DNA of 10,486 nucleotides from the NCBI GenBank assembly GCA_964491625.1, contig CAZBIU010000249.1:1-10486 (forward strand), written 5' to 3'. The stretch is from Fen-1118 sp964491625 (lineage in GTDB: Bacteria; Myxococcota_A; Polyangia; Fen-1088). The notes under the pieces are model-generated. The model worked only from the letters and a program-made list of their open reading frames with translations. It searched no databases and was not told the origin of the DNA. This document shows positions 1 to 6,552 of this stretch, piece after piece. The first letter of the stretch is position 1. Each line of letters begins with the position of its first letter. The position numbers were made by a program, and so were the translations under genes.

Positions 1-2109
1 GGCGTTCCGGTGATCGGCGTTGGGCTGCTCTACCAGCATGGATACTTTCGCCAAGTGATCGACCGGAACGGAGCGCAGCAAGTGCTCTATCCCTACAACG
101 ACCCCGGACAATTGCCAATCACGCCGGTGCTTCAGCCGAACGGCGAGTGGCTGCGGCTAGAAATCGCCTTGCCCGGCTATTCCGTTTGGGTGCGCACCTG
201 GGAGGTCCAGGTTGGCCGGGTGAAGCTCTACCTCCTCGACACGAACGATGCCGCGAACATTCCCGTGCACCGAGGAATCACCAGCGAGCTCTATGGCGGG
301 GGCCAGGAGGTACGCCTGAAACAGGAAATCGTGCTGGGAATGGGCGGCTGGCGATTGCTCGCCGCGCTTGGAATCAAGCCAGACGTGTGCCATCTCAATG
401 AGGGACATGCTGCTTTCGCATTGCTGGAGCGTGCCCACAGTTTCATGCAACGGACCGGGTATGCTTTCGACGTTGCTTTGGCGGCCACCCGCCCCGGAAA
501 TCTCTTCACCACCCACACGGCCGTCGCCGCCGGCTTTGATCGTTTTCCTCCGGGATTGGTCGAACAGTATCTCGGCCGGTACGCGCAGGAAGGCCTGGGT
601 CTTTCGCTGCGCGAGTTCTTGGCGCTAGGTCGCCAGAATCCCGACGACGCCTTGGAACCCTTCAACATGGCCTACCTGGCGATGCGCGGAAGTGGGGCGG
701 TCAATGGTGTCAGCCGGTTGCATGGCCAGGTGAGCCGACAAATCTTCGCGCCTCTATTCCCACGCTGGCCGGTCGATGAAGTACCAATAGGTCACGTGAC
801 CAACGGCGTGCACATGCCTACTTGGGATTCGGCGGCGGCGGACCAACTTTGGACGGAAGCCAGCGGCAAGGAACGGTGGCATGGGACGTCGGCCACGCTG
901 GAGGCAGATCTCCGTTCGGTCTCTGACGAGAAGCTGTGGGCGATGCGTACCACCAGTCGAAAAGCTTTGGTGGACTATGCCCGCGAAAGCATCGGCCGTC
1001 AGATGGCCGTGGTCGCGGCGGACCCCGAGGCCATAGCGTGGACCCAGGCCCGACTGGATCCGTCGATCTTGACCCTGGGTTTTGCGCGTCGCTTTGCGAC
1101 CTACAAAAGACCTAACCTGCTGCTGCGCGATCCCGCCCGCTTGCTCCGCATCCTCAATCATCCTGAGCGCCCGGCGCAGCTCATTCTCGCGGGCAAGGCG
1201 CATCCCGCCGACCAGGCCGGCCAGGCGCTGATTCAGGAATGGATGCAGTTCATCCGCCGTAGCGAGGCGAGTGCCCGGGTGTTCTTCCTGGCCGACTACG
1301 ACATGCTGTTGGCGGAACGCCTGGTTCAAGGCGTTGACGTTTGGATCAATACCCCACGCCGACCGTGGGAAGCTTGCGGCACAAGCGGCATGAAAGTGCT
1401 GGTCAACGGCGGCATCAATATCTCGGAACTGGACGGCTGGTGGGCCGAAGCCTATGCGCCGGAAGTCGGCTGGGCCTTGGGCGACGGGCTTGAGCATGGC
1501 GACGATCCGGCTTGGGATGCGGCCGAGGCAGAGGTTCTGTACGAGCTCTTGGAACAACAGGTGATACCGGAGTTCTTCTCGCGCAACGAAGAAGGCATAC
1601 CCACCGCCTGGGTTGCGCGAATGCGGGAAAGCATGGCCGGGCTGACGCCCAGGTTTTCCGCCAGCCGCACCGTGCGTGAATACACGGAGCAGCACTACCT
1701 TCCTGCCGCGAGTGCGTACCGCGTGCGCGCGGCCGACAGAGGGGCCGCCGCTCGCAAGCTCGTCGATTGGCAAAATGCGGCGGCGCCGAGATGGGCCGCG
1801 CTTCGCTTTGGTGCTGTGACCGTGGAAACCAAAGGGCACCAGCACTTCATTTCGGCGGAGGTCTTCCTGAAAGACGCCAGTCCGGACACCATCCGCGTGG
1901 AGCTTTACGCCGATGGAGTCAAGGGCGGCAGCGCAGTCAAATATGAGATGACTCGTACCCGACAATTGGCAGATCGAGCAGGCGGATACGCCTACCGCGC
2001 CTCTGTCTCTTCCGCTCGTCCGGCGACAGACTACACAGCACGAATCATGGCCCATTGCGATGGCATCGCGACGCACCTCGAGGCCGGCTGGATTCTCTGG
2101 CAGAAATGA
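1..2109 (+). CDS. glgP: Alpha-glucan phosphorylase (GT35), 5'-truncated by the window edge
   Basis: The enzyme phosphorolyses alpha-1,4-glucans such as glycogen, releasing glucose 1-phosphate in the cytoplasm with a pyridoxal phosphate cofactor. The frame is open from base 1, and the residues before the first Met (GVP, then VIGVGLLYQHGYF) are already conserved family sequence, so the ATG at 10 is not the start. Counting codons from base 1, visible signatures are HLNEGHAAF (131-139), TTHTAVAAGFDRF, VTNGVHMPTW, the FARRFATYKRP phosphate-site region (361-371) and WEACGTSGMK, whose Lys465 is the expected PLP-linked lysine. The sequence fits the branch of the family that often carries a DUF3417 N-terminal domain; that part would lie upstream. 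Codons from about 600 to 702 look like a separate beta-rich C-terminal domain after the catalytic core. The stop is TGA at 2107-2109. Family assignment is secure. The exact glucan substrate (glycogen, maltodextrin or other) is not shown. Confidence 0.95.
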   Translation, partial: GVPVIGVGLLYQHGYFRQVIDRNGAQQVLYPYNDPGQLPITPVLQPNGEWLRLEIALPGYSVWVRTWEVQVGRVKLYLLDTNDAANIPVHRGITSELYGGGQEVRLKQEIVLGMGGWRLLAALGIKPDVCHLNEGHAAFALLERAHSFMQRTGYAFDVALAATRPGNLFTTHTAVAAGFDRFPPGLVEQYLGRYAQEGLGLSLREFLALGRQNPDDALEPFNMAYLAMRGSGAVNGVSRLHGQVSRQIFAPLFPRWPVDEVPIGHVTNGVHMPTWDSAAADQLWTEASGKERWHGTSATLEADLRSVSDEKLWAMRTTSRKALVDYARESIGRQMAVVAADPEAIAWTQARLDPSILTLGFARRFATYKRPNLLLRDPARLLRILNHPERPAQLILAGKAHPADQAGQALIQEWMQFIRRSEASARVFFLADYDMLLAERLVQGVDVWINTPRRPWEACGTSGMKVLVNGGINISELDGWWAEAYAPEVGWALGDGLEHGDDPAWDAAEAEVLYELLEQQVIPEFFSRNEEGIPTAWVARMRESMAGLTPRFSASRTVREYTEQHYLPAASAYRVRAADRGAAARKLVDWQNAAAPRWAALRFGAVTVETKGHQHFISAEVFLKDASPDTIRVELYADGVKGGSAVKYEMTRTRQLADRAGGYAYRASVSSARPATDYTARIMAHCDGIATHLEAGWILWQK

Positions 2110-2134
2110 AAGTGAATCCCCGGCACCCTCCGCG

Positions 2135-2151
2135 TCCATCATACTGATGGA
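2135..2151. repeat. 7-bp inverted repeat downstream of glgP
   Basis: TCCATCA and TGATGGA pair perfectly around a three-base TAC loop, 25 bases after the glgP stop codon. It could fold as an RNA hairpin at the 3' end of the glgP message. No run of T follows, so it is not a standard intrinsic terminator. A role in mRNA 3'-end protection or as a protein site is equally possible. Confidence 0.4.
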
Positions 2152-2189
2152 TCAAGCCAATCATCGTGACCGATCCCGGTTCGACGGGC

Positions 2190-2212
2190 GGCGCCAAGGC
2201 AACCCTGGCGCC
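2190..2212 (+). terminator. GC-rich hairpin between glgP and the hydrophilin-like gene, possible weak terminator
   Basis: GGCGCCAAGG (2190-2199) and CCCTGGCGCC (2203-2212) form a ten-pair stem with one A-C mismatch around a CAA loop. This is the strongest hairpin in the 220-bp spacer. No T tract follows, so Rho-independent termination is doubtful. It overlaps the start of a second possible pairing (CCAAC and CCGGG at 2211-2224 with CCCGG and GTTGG at 2242-2251, with four unpaired bases in one arm), so the spacer may have alternative folds. The rest of the spacer shows no clear promoter. Confidence 0.35.
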
Positions 2213-2318
2213 AACGAATCCGGGAGCCGCTTTGGCCTTCGCCCGGGTTGGCTTCTTCTTTGCTTCTGCGGTCCACAAAGTTCGCCGGGTCTACGTCGGC
2301 CGGCTGCGCAACCACCAC

Positions 2319-2324
2319 AAGGAG
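2319..2324 (+). promoter_or_regulatory. Ribosome binding site that fixes the start at 2330
   Basis: AAGGAG lies five bases before the ATG at 2330. The open frame reaches back into glgP, and this site together with the signal peptide that follows chooses the 2330 start over upstream in-frame Met codons. Confidence 0.8.
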
Positions 2325-2329
2325 ACCAC

Positions 2330-2761
2330 ATGCAAATTCAGAATCTTCTGCTTGCCGCTTCGATGTCAGCTCTGTTGGCCATGACCGCAACTGGAAACGC
2401 CGCCGAGAATACCGTCCAGAAGGAGGGCAATGCCATGGAAGCGAAGGGCAATGTCCAGGAGCAGAAGGCCGTGCACGAGAAGAAGGCCGCCGAGAAGACG
2501 GCAGCCACGGGCGAGGCGAAGGAAGTCAAGGGCGAGCAGATGCACAAAGACGCCAAGACGCTGAAGAAGAACGACAATACCGCGGCGGAGGGTGCGCACA
2601 TGGATCGCGCCGGGGCCGCGGAAAAGGCCAAGGGCGAAAAGATGGAAGAGTCCGCGAAGGCTCACAAGGCGCACGCGAAGAAGTCACAGAAGGCTGCCGA
2701 CGCGATGGAAAAGTCCGGCGACAAGGTCGAGAAGGCCGGCACGGTGATGGACAAGAAATAG
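2330..2761 (+). CDS. Small exported Lys/Ala/Glu-rich hydrophilin-like protein, function unknown
   Basis: This is a 143-residue protein. I do not recognise a named family. Residues 1 to about 24 form a plausible Sec signal peptide: a hydrophobic stretch LLLAASMSALLAM, then cleavage most likely after GNA (22-24). The mature part is about 119 residues, dominated by Lys, Ala, Glu, Gly and Asp. It has no Phe, Trp, Tyr, Pro, Cys or Ile, only one Leu and one Arg, but five His and six Met. Such a chain should not build a normal hydrophobic core. It should be disordered or fold as extended charged helix, much like LEA-type hydrophilins. Short motifs recur loosely (AEKAKGEKMEE, KAADAMEKSGDKVEKAG), without an exact repeat unit. 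It lies between glgP and mgtA on the same strand. Role is an inference: envelope stress protection or cation/metal binding. A periplasmic location is likely if the signal peptide is real. Confidence 0.8.
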   Translation: MQIQNLLLAASMSALLAMTATGNAAENTVQKEGNAMEAKGNVQEQKAVHEKKAAEKTAATGEAKEVKGEQMHKDAKTLKKNDNTAAEGAHMDRAGAAEKAKGEKMEESAKAHKAHAKKSQKAADAMEKSGDKVEKAGTVMDKK

Positions 2762-2784
2762 AACCAGAAGAACGATTGAGCATT

Positions 2785-2851
2785 AGGACGCGAACCGGGG
2801 CGCGGGCGTTGTCGTCGGCGTTCTTCTCATCCGCGAAGCGGCGCGCGTCCT
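2785..2851. repeat. Spaced 8-bp inverted repeat upstream of mgtA
   Basis: AGGACGCG (2785-2792) is the exact reverse complement of CGCGTCCT (2844-2851). The arms are 51 bases apart, and the interval holds a small CCGC-GAA-GCGG hairpin (2831-2841). The right arm ends eight bases before the putative -10 element of mgtA. It could be the base of a larger 3' structure of the upstream gene or a two-site operator. In GC-rich DNA an 8-bp match can also arise by chance. Confidence 0.35.
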
Positions 2852-2858
2852 GTGTTTC

Positions 2859-2866
2859 CTATACTT
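2859..2866 (+). promoter_or_regulatory. Candidate -10 element for mgtA, sigma-S-like
   Basis: CTATACTT contains TATACT, which differs from the TATAAT consensus at one position. With its preceding C and following T it fits the extended -10 form favoured by sigma-S (CTATACT). No recognisable -35 box lies about 17 bases upstream (AGCGGC there), which sigma-S promoters tolerate. Transcription would start near 2872 and give a leader of only about 30 bases. This is a pattern match. Confidence 0.45.
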
Positions 2867-2870
2867 TGTT

Positions 2871-2892
2871 GGACCCTTTGAGGACCCTTTGA
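2871..2892 (+). repeat. Perfect tandem duplication of 11 bp just before mgtA
   Basis: GGACCCTTTGA occurs twice with no gap, at 2871-2881 and 2882-2892. It ends nine bases before the mgtA start at 2902 and sits where transcription from the candidate promoter would begin. It may be a replication-slippage duplication, a direct-repeat protein site, or both. Confidence 0.85.
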
Positions 2893-2901
2893 TTCGAGTG
2901 G

Positions 2902-5544
2902 ATGAACCGAATGGAAGCCCCACCGCCAACAGCGGCCGCCGTTCCGCATCCACATAGCCCTCCCGGCGGGAGCAGCGCGCTCGATGTCGCGGATCTGCTT
3001 GCAAAGGCTCGTGTCGACGCCGACACCGTCCTAAAGCAGCTCCATTCTCGGCTTGGCGGGCTGACCGCGGCGGAAGCCCAGACTCTCGGGAAGCAAGTGG
3101 GTCCCAACGAGATCGCCCGACAGAAGCGCCAGGCCGGTCTGATGCGCCTCCTTGGCAACGCCAGAAATCCCCTGGTCTTGCTGCTGATGGCTCTCGGCAT
3201 CCTTTCCTTTCTCACCGGCGACCAGCGGGCAACCGTGGTGATCTTTGTGATGGTGGTCCTGGGAGTGGTGTTGCGCTTCTTCCAGGAGCTTCGCGCCGAC
3301 CATGCCGCGGAAAAGCTGCAGGCCATGGTCGGCAACACGGCGACGGCGGTGCGCGATGGCAAGGACCAAGAAGTGCCGCTCAAAGCGTTGGTGCCGGGCG
3401 ATATCATCCGGCTGGCGGCTGGCGATATGGTACCGGCGGACGTGCGCGTGCTGTCCGCGAAGGATCTGTTTCTCAATCAGGCGGCTCTGACCGGCGAGGC
3501 CTTGCCCGTCGAGAAGAAGGCCGCCCCACCGACGACGGACATTCGGAACCCACTGGAGCTTTGCAACTTCTGCTTTCTCGGTTCCAACGTAGAGAGCGGC
3601 TCCGCGACCGCACTGGTGATCCACACCGGAAATCGGACCCACTTTGGCTCGCTGGCCGCTGGCATCGTCGGCCAGCGAACTTTGACCAGCTTCGATCTCG
3701 GCATCAACAAGTTCACCTGGCTGATGATCCGGTTCATTGCCGTCATGGTTCCGGCTGTGTTTCTCATCAACGGGTTCTTTCGCCACAACTGGCTGGATGC
3801 ATTCCTGTTCGCCATGGCCGTGGCAGTCGGACTGACCCCTGAGATGTTGCCCATGATCGTGACCGTCAACTTGTCGAAGGGCGCCCTGGCCATGGCGCGC
3901 AAGAAGGTCATCGTGAAGCGCCTCAACGCCATTCAGAACTTTGGCGCGATGGACGTGCTGTGCACCGATAAGACCGGCACACTCACGCAGGGCAAGATCG
4001 TGCTTGAAAAGCACCTGGATGTGAACGGCGATCCCAACGAGAAGGTGCTGCATTATGGCTACCTGAACAGCTACCACCATACCGGCCTGAAGAATCTGCT
4101 CGACGCAGCCGTTCTTGACCATGAAGAGCTGGAGGAGCGCCTCAAGGCAAAAGACAAGTACCGCAAGATCGATGAGATCCCGTTCGATTTCGTTCGTCGC
4201 CGGATGTCGGTGGTGGTGGAAGATGACACCGGCTTGAACACGCTGATCTGCAAGGGCGCGGTGGACGAGGTTTTGAGTCAATGTACCCGGGTCGATGTCA
4301 AGGGCCAGGTCAGCCCCGTCGAGCCCGAACACAATACCAGGCGCCGGCAAATCGCCGACGACCTGAACGGGCAGGGATTCCGGGTGATCGCCGTCGCCTA
4401 CAAGGAGATGCCGGGGGCATCGGACGATCCGGTGTACTCGGTCAAAGATGAGTCGGACCTGATCCTGCTCGGCTTCTTGGCCTTTCTCGACCCGCCTAAG
4501 GACACTGCCAGCGAGGCGCTGAAGCGGCTTCAGGGTTTGAACGTGACGGTCAAGGTGCTGACCGGCGACAATGAAATCATCACCGCTCACATTTGCAAGG
4601 AAGTGGGCATGCCGGTGGACCACCTCTTGCTCGGCTCGCAAATCGAGGCCATGACCGAGCCGGAACTGGCCACTGCCATGACCACCACGAGCGTCTTTGC
4701 CAGACTGGCTCCCGCCCATAAGAAACGCGTCATTCGAGCGCTGCAGAGCCAGGGTCATGTATTGGGGTTCCTCGGCGACGGAATCAACGATGCCCCGGCC
4801 TTGAAGGCTGCCGATGTGGGCATTTCGGTGGACAGCGCAGTGGATATCGCCAAGGAATCCTCCGACATCATTCTGCTGGAGAACAGCCTGCTGGTCCTGG
4901 AGCAGGGCGTGCTGGAGGGACGCCGGGTATTTGGCAATATCGTCAAGTACATCAAGATGGCGGCCAGCTCGAACTTCGGCAATATGTTCTCCGTGGTGGG
5001 CGCCAGCGCCTTCCTGCCGTTCCTACCCATGCTGCCGATTCAGGTACTGAGCACCAACCTCCTCTATGACTTCTCGCAGACGACCATCCCCACCGACGGC
5101 GTGGACGCGGATTGGCTGACCAAACCGCGCCAGTGGACTATCGGGAAGATTCTGCGCTTCATTCTGTTTATCGGGCCTCTGAGCTCGGTCTTTGACTATT
5201 TGACATTCTTTCTAATGCTTTACGTCTTCAATTGCTGGAACAACCCCACCCTGTTCCACACCGGCTGGTTCGTCGAGTCGCTGTTTACCCAGACCCTGAT
5301 CATCCATGTCATTCGCACCAACAAGATTCCTTTCATCCAAAGCCGGGCAAGTTGGCCGCTCATCGCTACTTCCCTCGCCATTGTCGCGGTTGGTGCGTGG
5401 CTGACGGTTTCACCGCTGGCTACCACGCTTGGGTTCGTCCCGCTGCCAGCGAGCTTCTGGCTGTTCCTGGCCGTTATGCTGCTCGGCTACGCGTTCCTGA
5501 CCCAGGTCGTAAAGACCTGGTTTGTGCGCAGGTTTGGTGACTGA
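2902..5544 (+). CDS. mgtA: Magnesium-translocating P-type ATPase (P3B, MgtA)
   Basis: This is a complete inner-membrane pump of 880 residues (E. coli MgtA has about 900) that uses ATP to import Mg2+. Seen in order: a Pro-rich start, the cation ATPase N-domain, two membrane segments (about 90-130), the actuator motif TGEA (197-200), two further segments (about 274-325) containing GLTPEMLPM (310-318), the phosphorylation motif DKTGTLT with Asp356, the nucleotide-binding domain, the hinge motif GDGINDAP (625-632), and a C-terminal membrane block ending LGYAFLTQVVKTWF. The residues after the phosphorylation site (KIVLEKHLDVNG, TGLKNLLDAAVL) are typical of MgtA rather than of Ca2+ or heavy-metal pumps. 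The start is uncertain: ATG 2902 has no good ribosome site, while ATG 2911 has GAGTGG nine bases upstream. The upstream spacer is too short for a long Mg2+-sensing leader as in E. coli. No partner mgtC or mgtR is visible. Confidence 0.95.
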   Translation: MNRMEAPPPTAAAVPHPHSPPGGSSALDVADLLAKARVDADTVLKQLHSRLGGLTAAEAQTLGKQVGPNEIARQKRQAGLMRLLGNARNPLVLLLMALGILSFLTGDQRATVVIFVMVVLGVVLRFFQELRADHAAEKLQAMVGNTATAVRDGKDQEVPLKALVPGDIIRLAAGDMVPADVRVLSAKDLFLNQAALTGEALPVEKKAAPPTTDIRNPLELCNFCFLGSNVESGSATALVIHTGNRTHFGSLAAGIVGQRTLTSFDLGINKFTWLMIRFIAVMVPAVFLINGFFRHNWLDAFLFAMAVAVGLTPEMLPMIVTVNLSKGALAMARKKVIVKRLNAIQNFGAMDVLCTDKTGTLTQGKIVLEKHLDVNGDPNEKVLHYGYLNSYHHTGLKNLLDAAVLDHEELEERLKAKDKYRKIDEIPFDFVRRRMSVVVEDDTGLNTLICKGAVDEVLSQCTRVDVKGQVSPVEPEHNTRRRQIADDLNGQGFRVIAVAYKEMPGASDDPVYSVKDESDLILLGFLAFLDPPKDTASEALKRLQGLNVTVKVLTGDNEIITAHICKEVGMPVDHLLLGSQIEAMTEPELATAMTTTSVFARLAPAHKKRVIRALQSQGHVLGFLGDGINDAPALKAADVGISVDSAVDIAKESSDIILLENSLLVLEQGVLEGRRVFGNIVKYIKMAASSNFGNMFSVVGASAFLPFLPMLPIQVLSTNLLYDFSQTTIPTDGVDADWLTKPRQWTIGKILRFILFIGPLSSVFDYLTFFLMLYVFNCWNNPTLFHTGWFVESLFTQTLIIHVIRTNKIPFIQSRASWPLIATSLAIVAVGAWLTVSPLATTLGFVPLPASFWLFLAVMLLGYAFLTQVVKTWFVRRFGD

Positions 5545-5566
5545 GGGCGGCGGCCATTCTCCGCCC
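5545..5566 (+). terminator. Hairpin directly after the mgtA stop, possible terminator
   Basis: GGGCGG (5545-5550) pairs with CCGCCC (5561-5566) around a ten-base loop, beginning at the base after the mgtA TGA. No T run follows. Position favours a role at the end of the mgtA message, but the missing T tract makes intrinsic termination uncertain. Confidence 0.4.
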
Positions 5567-5580
5567 CAGATCGATGGAGC

Positions 5581-5600
5581 TCGACCATCATCTTGGTCGA
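5581..5600 (+). repeat. Second hairpin in the mgtA-csbD spacer
   Basis: TCGACCA (5581-5587) and TGGTCGA (5594-5600) form a perfect seven-pair stem with a TCATCT loop. It lies 14 bases after the first hairpin. The two together may end or protect the mgtA transcript, or this one may be a DNA operator for the csbD-dps pair. I find no convincing promoter in the remaining 5601-5702. Confidence 0.4.
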
Positions 5601-5716
5601 AGGTGCCAGTGCTCCAGCCCCTCCTGAGCTGCAATTGTTCGCATTTTGCACTTTGGATCGGTGGCCCGAATAGTGCTGTAGGTAGGGACAGGACTGACAA
5701 CGGGAAGGACGATTAC

Positions 5717-5935
5717 ATGAACCAGGATCAAGCCAAGGGTAAATGGGATCAGATCAAGGGAAGGGCGAAGGAAGCTTGGGGCGCCCTCACCGATGACGAC
5801 TTCAAGAGAGCTGAGGGCTCCGTAGAGAAACTCTACGGCGTCATCCAGGAGAAGGTGGGCGATAGCAAGGAGGCGATTCAAACCAAGCTCGCCCAGATTC
5901 ACGAGGAATCGAAGAAGAGCTCATGTTGTGGATAG
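5717..5935 (+). CDS. csbD: CsbD/YjbJ-family small stress protein
   Basis: This is a 72-residue hydrophilic cytoplasmic protein. The N-terminal MNQDQAKGKWDQIKGRAKEAWG with a following TDDDF and RAEGSVEKLYG is the hallmark of the CsbD family, whose members are induced in stationary phase or general stress (sigma-B in Bacillus, sigma-S for E. coli YjbJ). The molecular function of the family is not established. The start at 5717 is supported by a GGGAAGGA ribosome site with seven or eight bases of spacing and by the conserved N-terminus; the frame continues upstream but that sequence is not family-like. The C-terminal tail SSCCG carries two adjacent cysteines, which I would not expect as part of the family core. 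dps starts 17 bases after the stop, suggesting cotranscription. Confidence 0.93.
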   Translation: MNQDQAKGKWDQIKGRAKEAWGALTDDDFKRAEGSVEKLYGVIQEKVGDSKEAIQTKLAQIHEESKKSSCCG

Positions 5936-5952
5936 GAAGGAAGAGGTGAATC

Positions 5953-6435
5953 ATGTATCCAACGAAGAACGACATTCACGAGAAGAATCGCGTCCTCTTG
6001 GTGGATTTGCTAAACGCCCGCCTGGCCGATGCCATCGACCTGCAGACCCAGTGCAAGCAAGCGCACTGGAACGTGAAGGGACCGGACTTTATCGGCTTGC
6101 ACGAGCTATTCGACAAGCTGAATGAAGATGTCGAGGTCTACGTGGACGACATCGCCGAACGGGCCGTGCAGCTAGGTGGGGTGGCAGACGGGACCGCGCG
6201 CAGCGTGGCCAAGCGGACGACACTGGCTGAGTACGCGGCGAAGACAGGCGCGGGACGCGATCACGTGGAAGCACTGTCGTCCGCCTTGGCGTCGTTTGGG
6301 AAGTCTGTGCGGCAGTCCATAGCGAAGAGCGACGAGCTCGGCGATGCCGACACGACCGACCTCTTTACTGAGGTTTCTCGCGGGGTGGACAAGTGGCTGT
6401 GGTTCGTCGAGGCGCACCTGCAGGCCGAGCACTAG
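5953..6435 (+). CDS. dps: Dps ferritin-like DNA-protection protein
   Basis: Dps assembles as a 12-subunit shell that oxidises Fe2+, mostly with hydrogen peroxide, stores the ferric mineral and so limits Fenton damage to DNA. Many members also bind DNA. The 160-residue length is normal. The Dps signature runs from QAHWNVKGPDFIGLHELFD to DDIAERAVQLGG. Inter-subunit ferroxidase ligands are all present with spacing identical to E. coli Dps: His38, His50, Asp54, Asp65 and Glu69. The N-terminal tail is short (MYPTKNDIHEKNR) with few lysines, so DNA binding through the tail may be weaker than in E. coli. The start has an AAGAGGTG ribosome site. It is probably cotranscribed with csbD, and it converges on the exporter operon, with 117 bases between the stop codons. 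Confidence 0.96.
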   Translation: MYPTKNDIHEKNRVLLVDLLNARLADAIDLQTQCKQAHWNVKGPDFIGLHELFDKLNEDVEVYVDDIAERAVQLGGVADGTARSVAKRTTLAEYAAKTGAGRDHVEALSSALASFGKSVRQSIAKSDELGDADTTDLFTEVSRGVDKWLWFVEAHLQAEH

Positions 6436-6552
6436 CAGGGGACTGGCAAGTTGCCGCGTCGACCATCGCACCTCATTCGGTTTGGCAGGTCGCGTTGATT
6501 GAGTAAGCCAGCATCCATAAGTGTGGCGGCCCGCTCAGGGGTGTGGTGCCTA
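6436..6552. other. Convergent intergenic region between dps and the exporter operon
   Basis: These 117 bases separate two converging transcripts, so a bidirectional terminator would be expected. I find only GGCA-AGT-TGCC, a four-pair stem just after dps, and no GC stem followed by a T tract on either strand. Termination may depend on Rho. Confidence 0.5.

Noticed and set aside
754..2142. 462-codon open frame on the - strand opposite the glucan phosphorylase gene
   Set aside because: The + strand frame carries unmistakable family motifs throughout. The antisense translation shows no recognisable domain and is a by-product of GC-rich codon use.
2060..2329. Longer N-terminal forms of the hydrophilin-like gene starting inside glgP
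   Set aside because: The extension shows no conserved feature, would bury the signal peptide, and a good ribosome site sits just before 2330.
3031..4758. 575-codon open frame on the - strand opposite mgtA
   Set aside because: It mirrors the conserved pump domains, is rich in His, Gln and Asp as expected from antisense reading, and has no recognisable motif.
5646..5674. A sigma-70-like promoter for csbD (TTGCAC, 17 bp, AATAGT)
   Set aside because: It matches the consensus at only three and four of six positions. That is not better than expected by chance in this spacer.
5522..5716. Longer CsbD starting near the end of mgtA
   Set aside because: The upstream part is not family-like, whereas the family N-terminus begins exactly at the ATG at 5717 behind a ribosome site.
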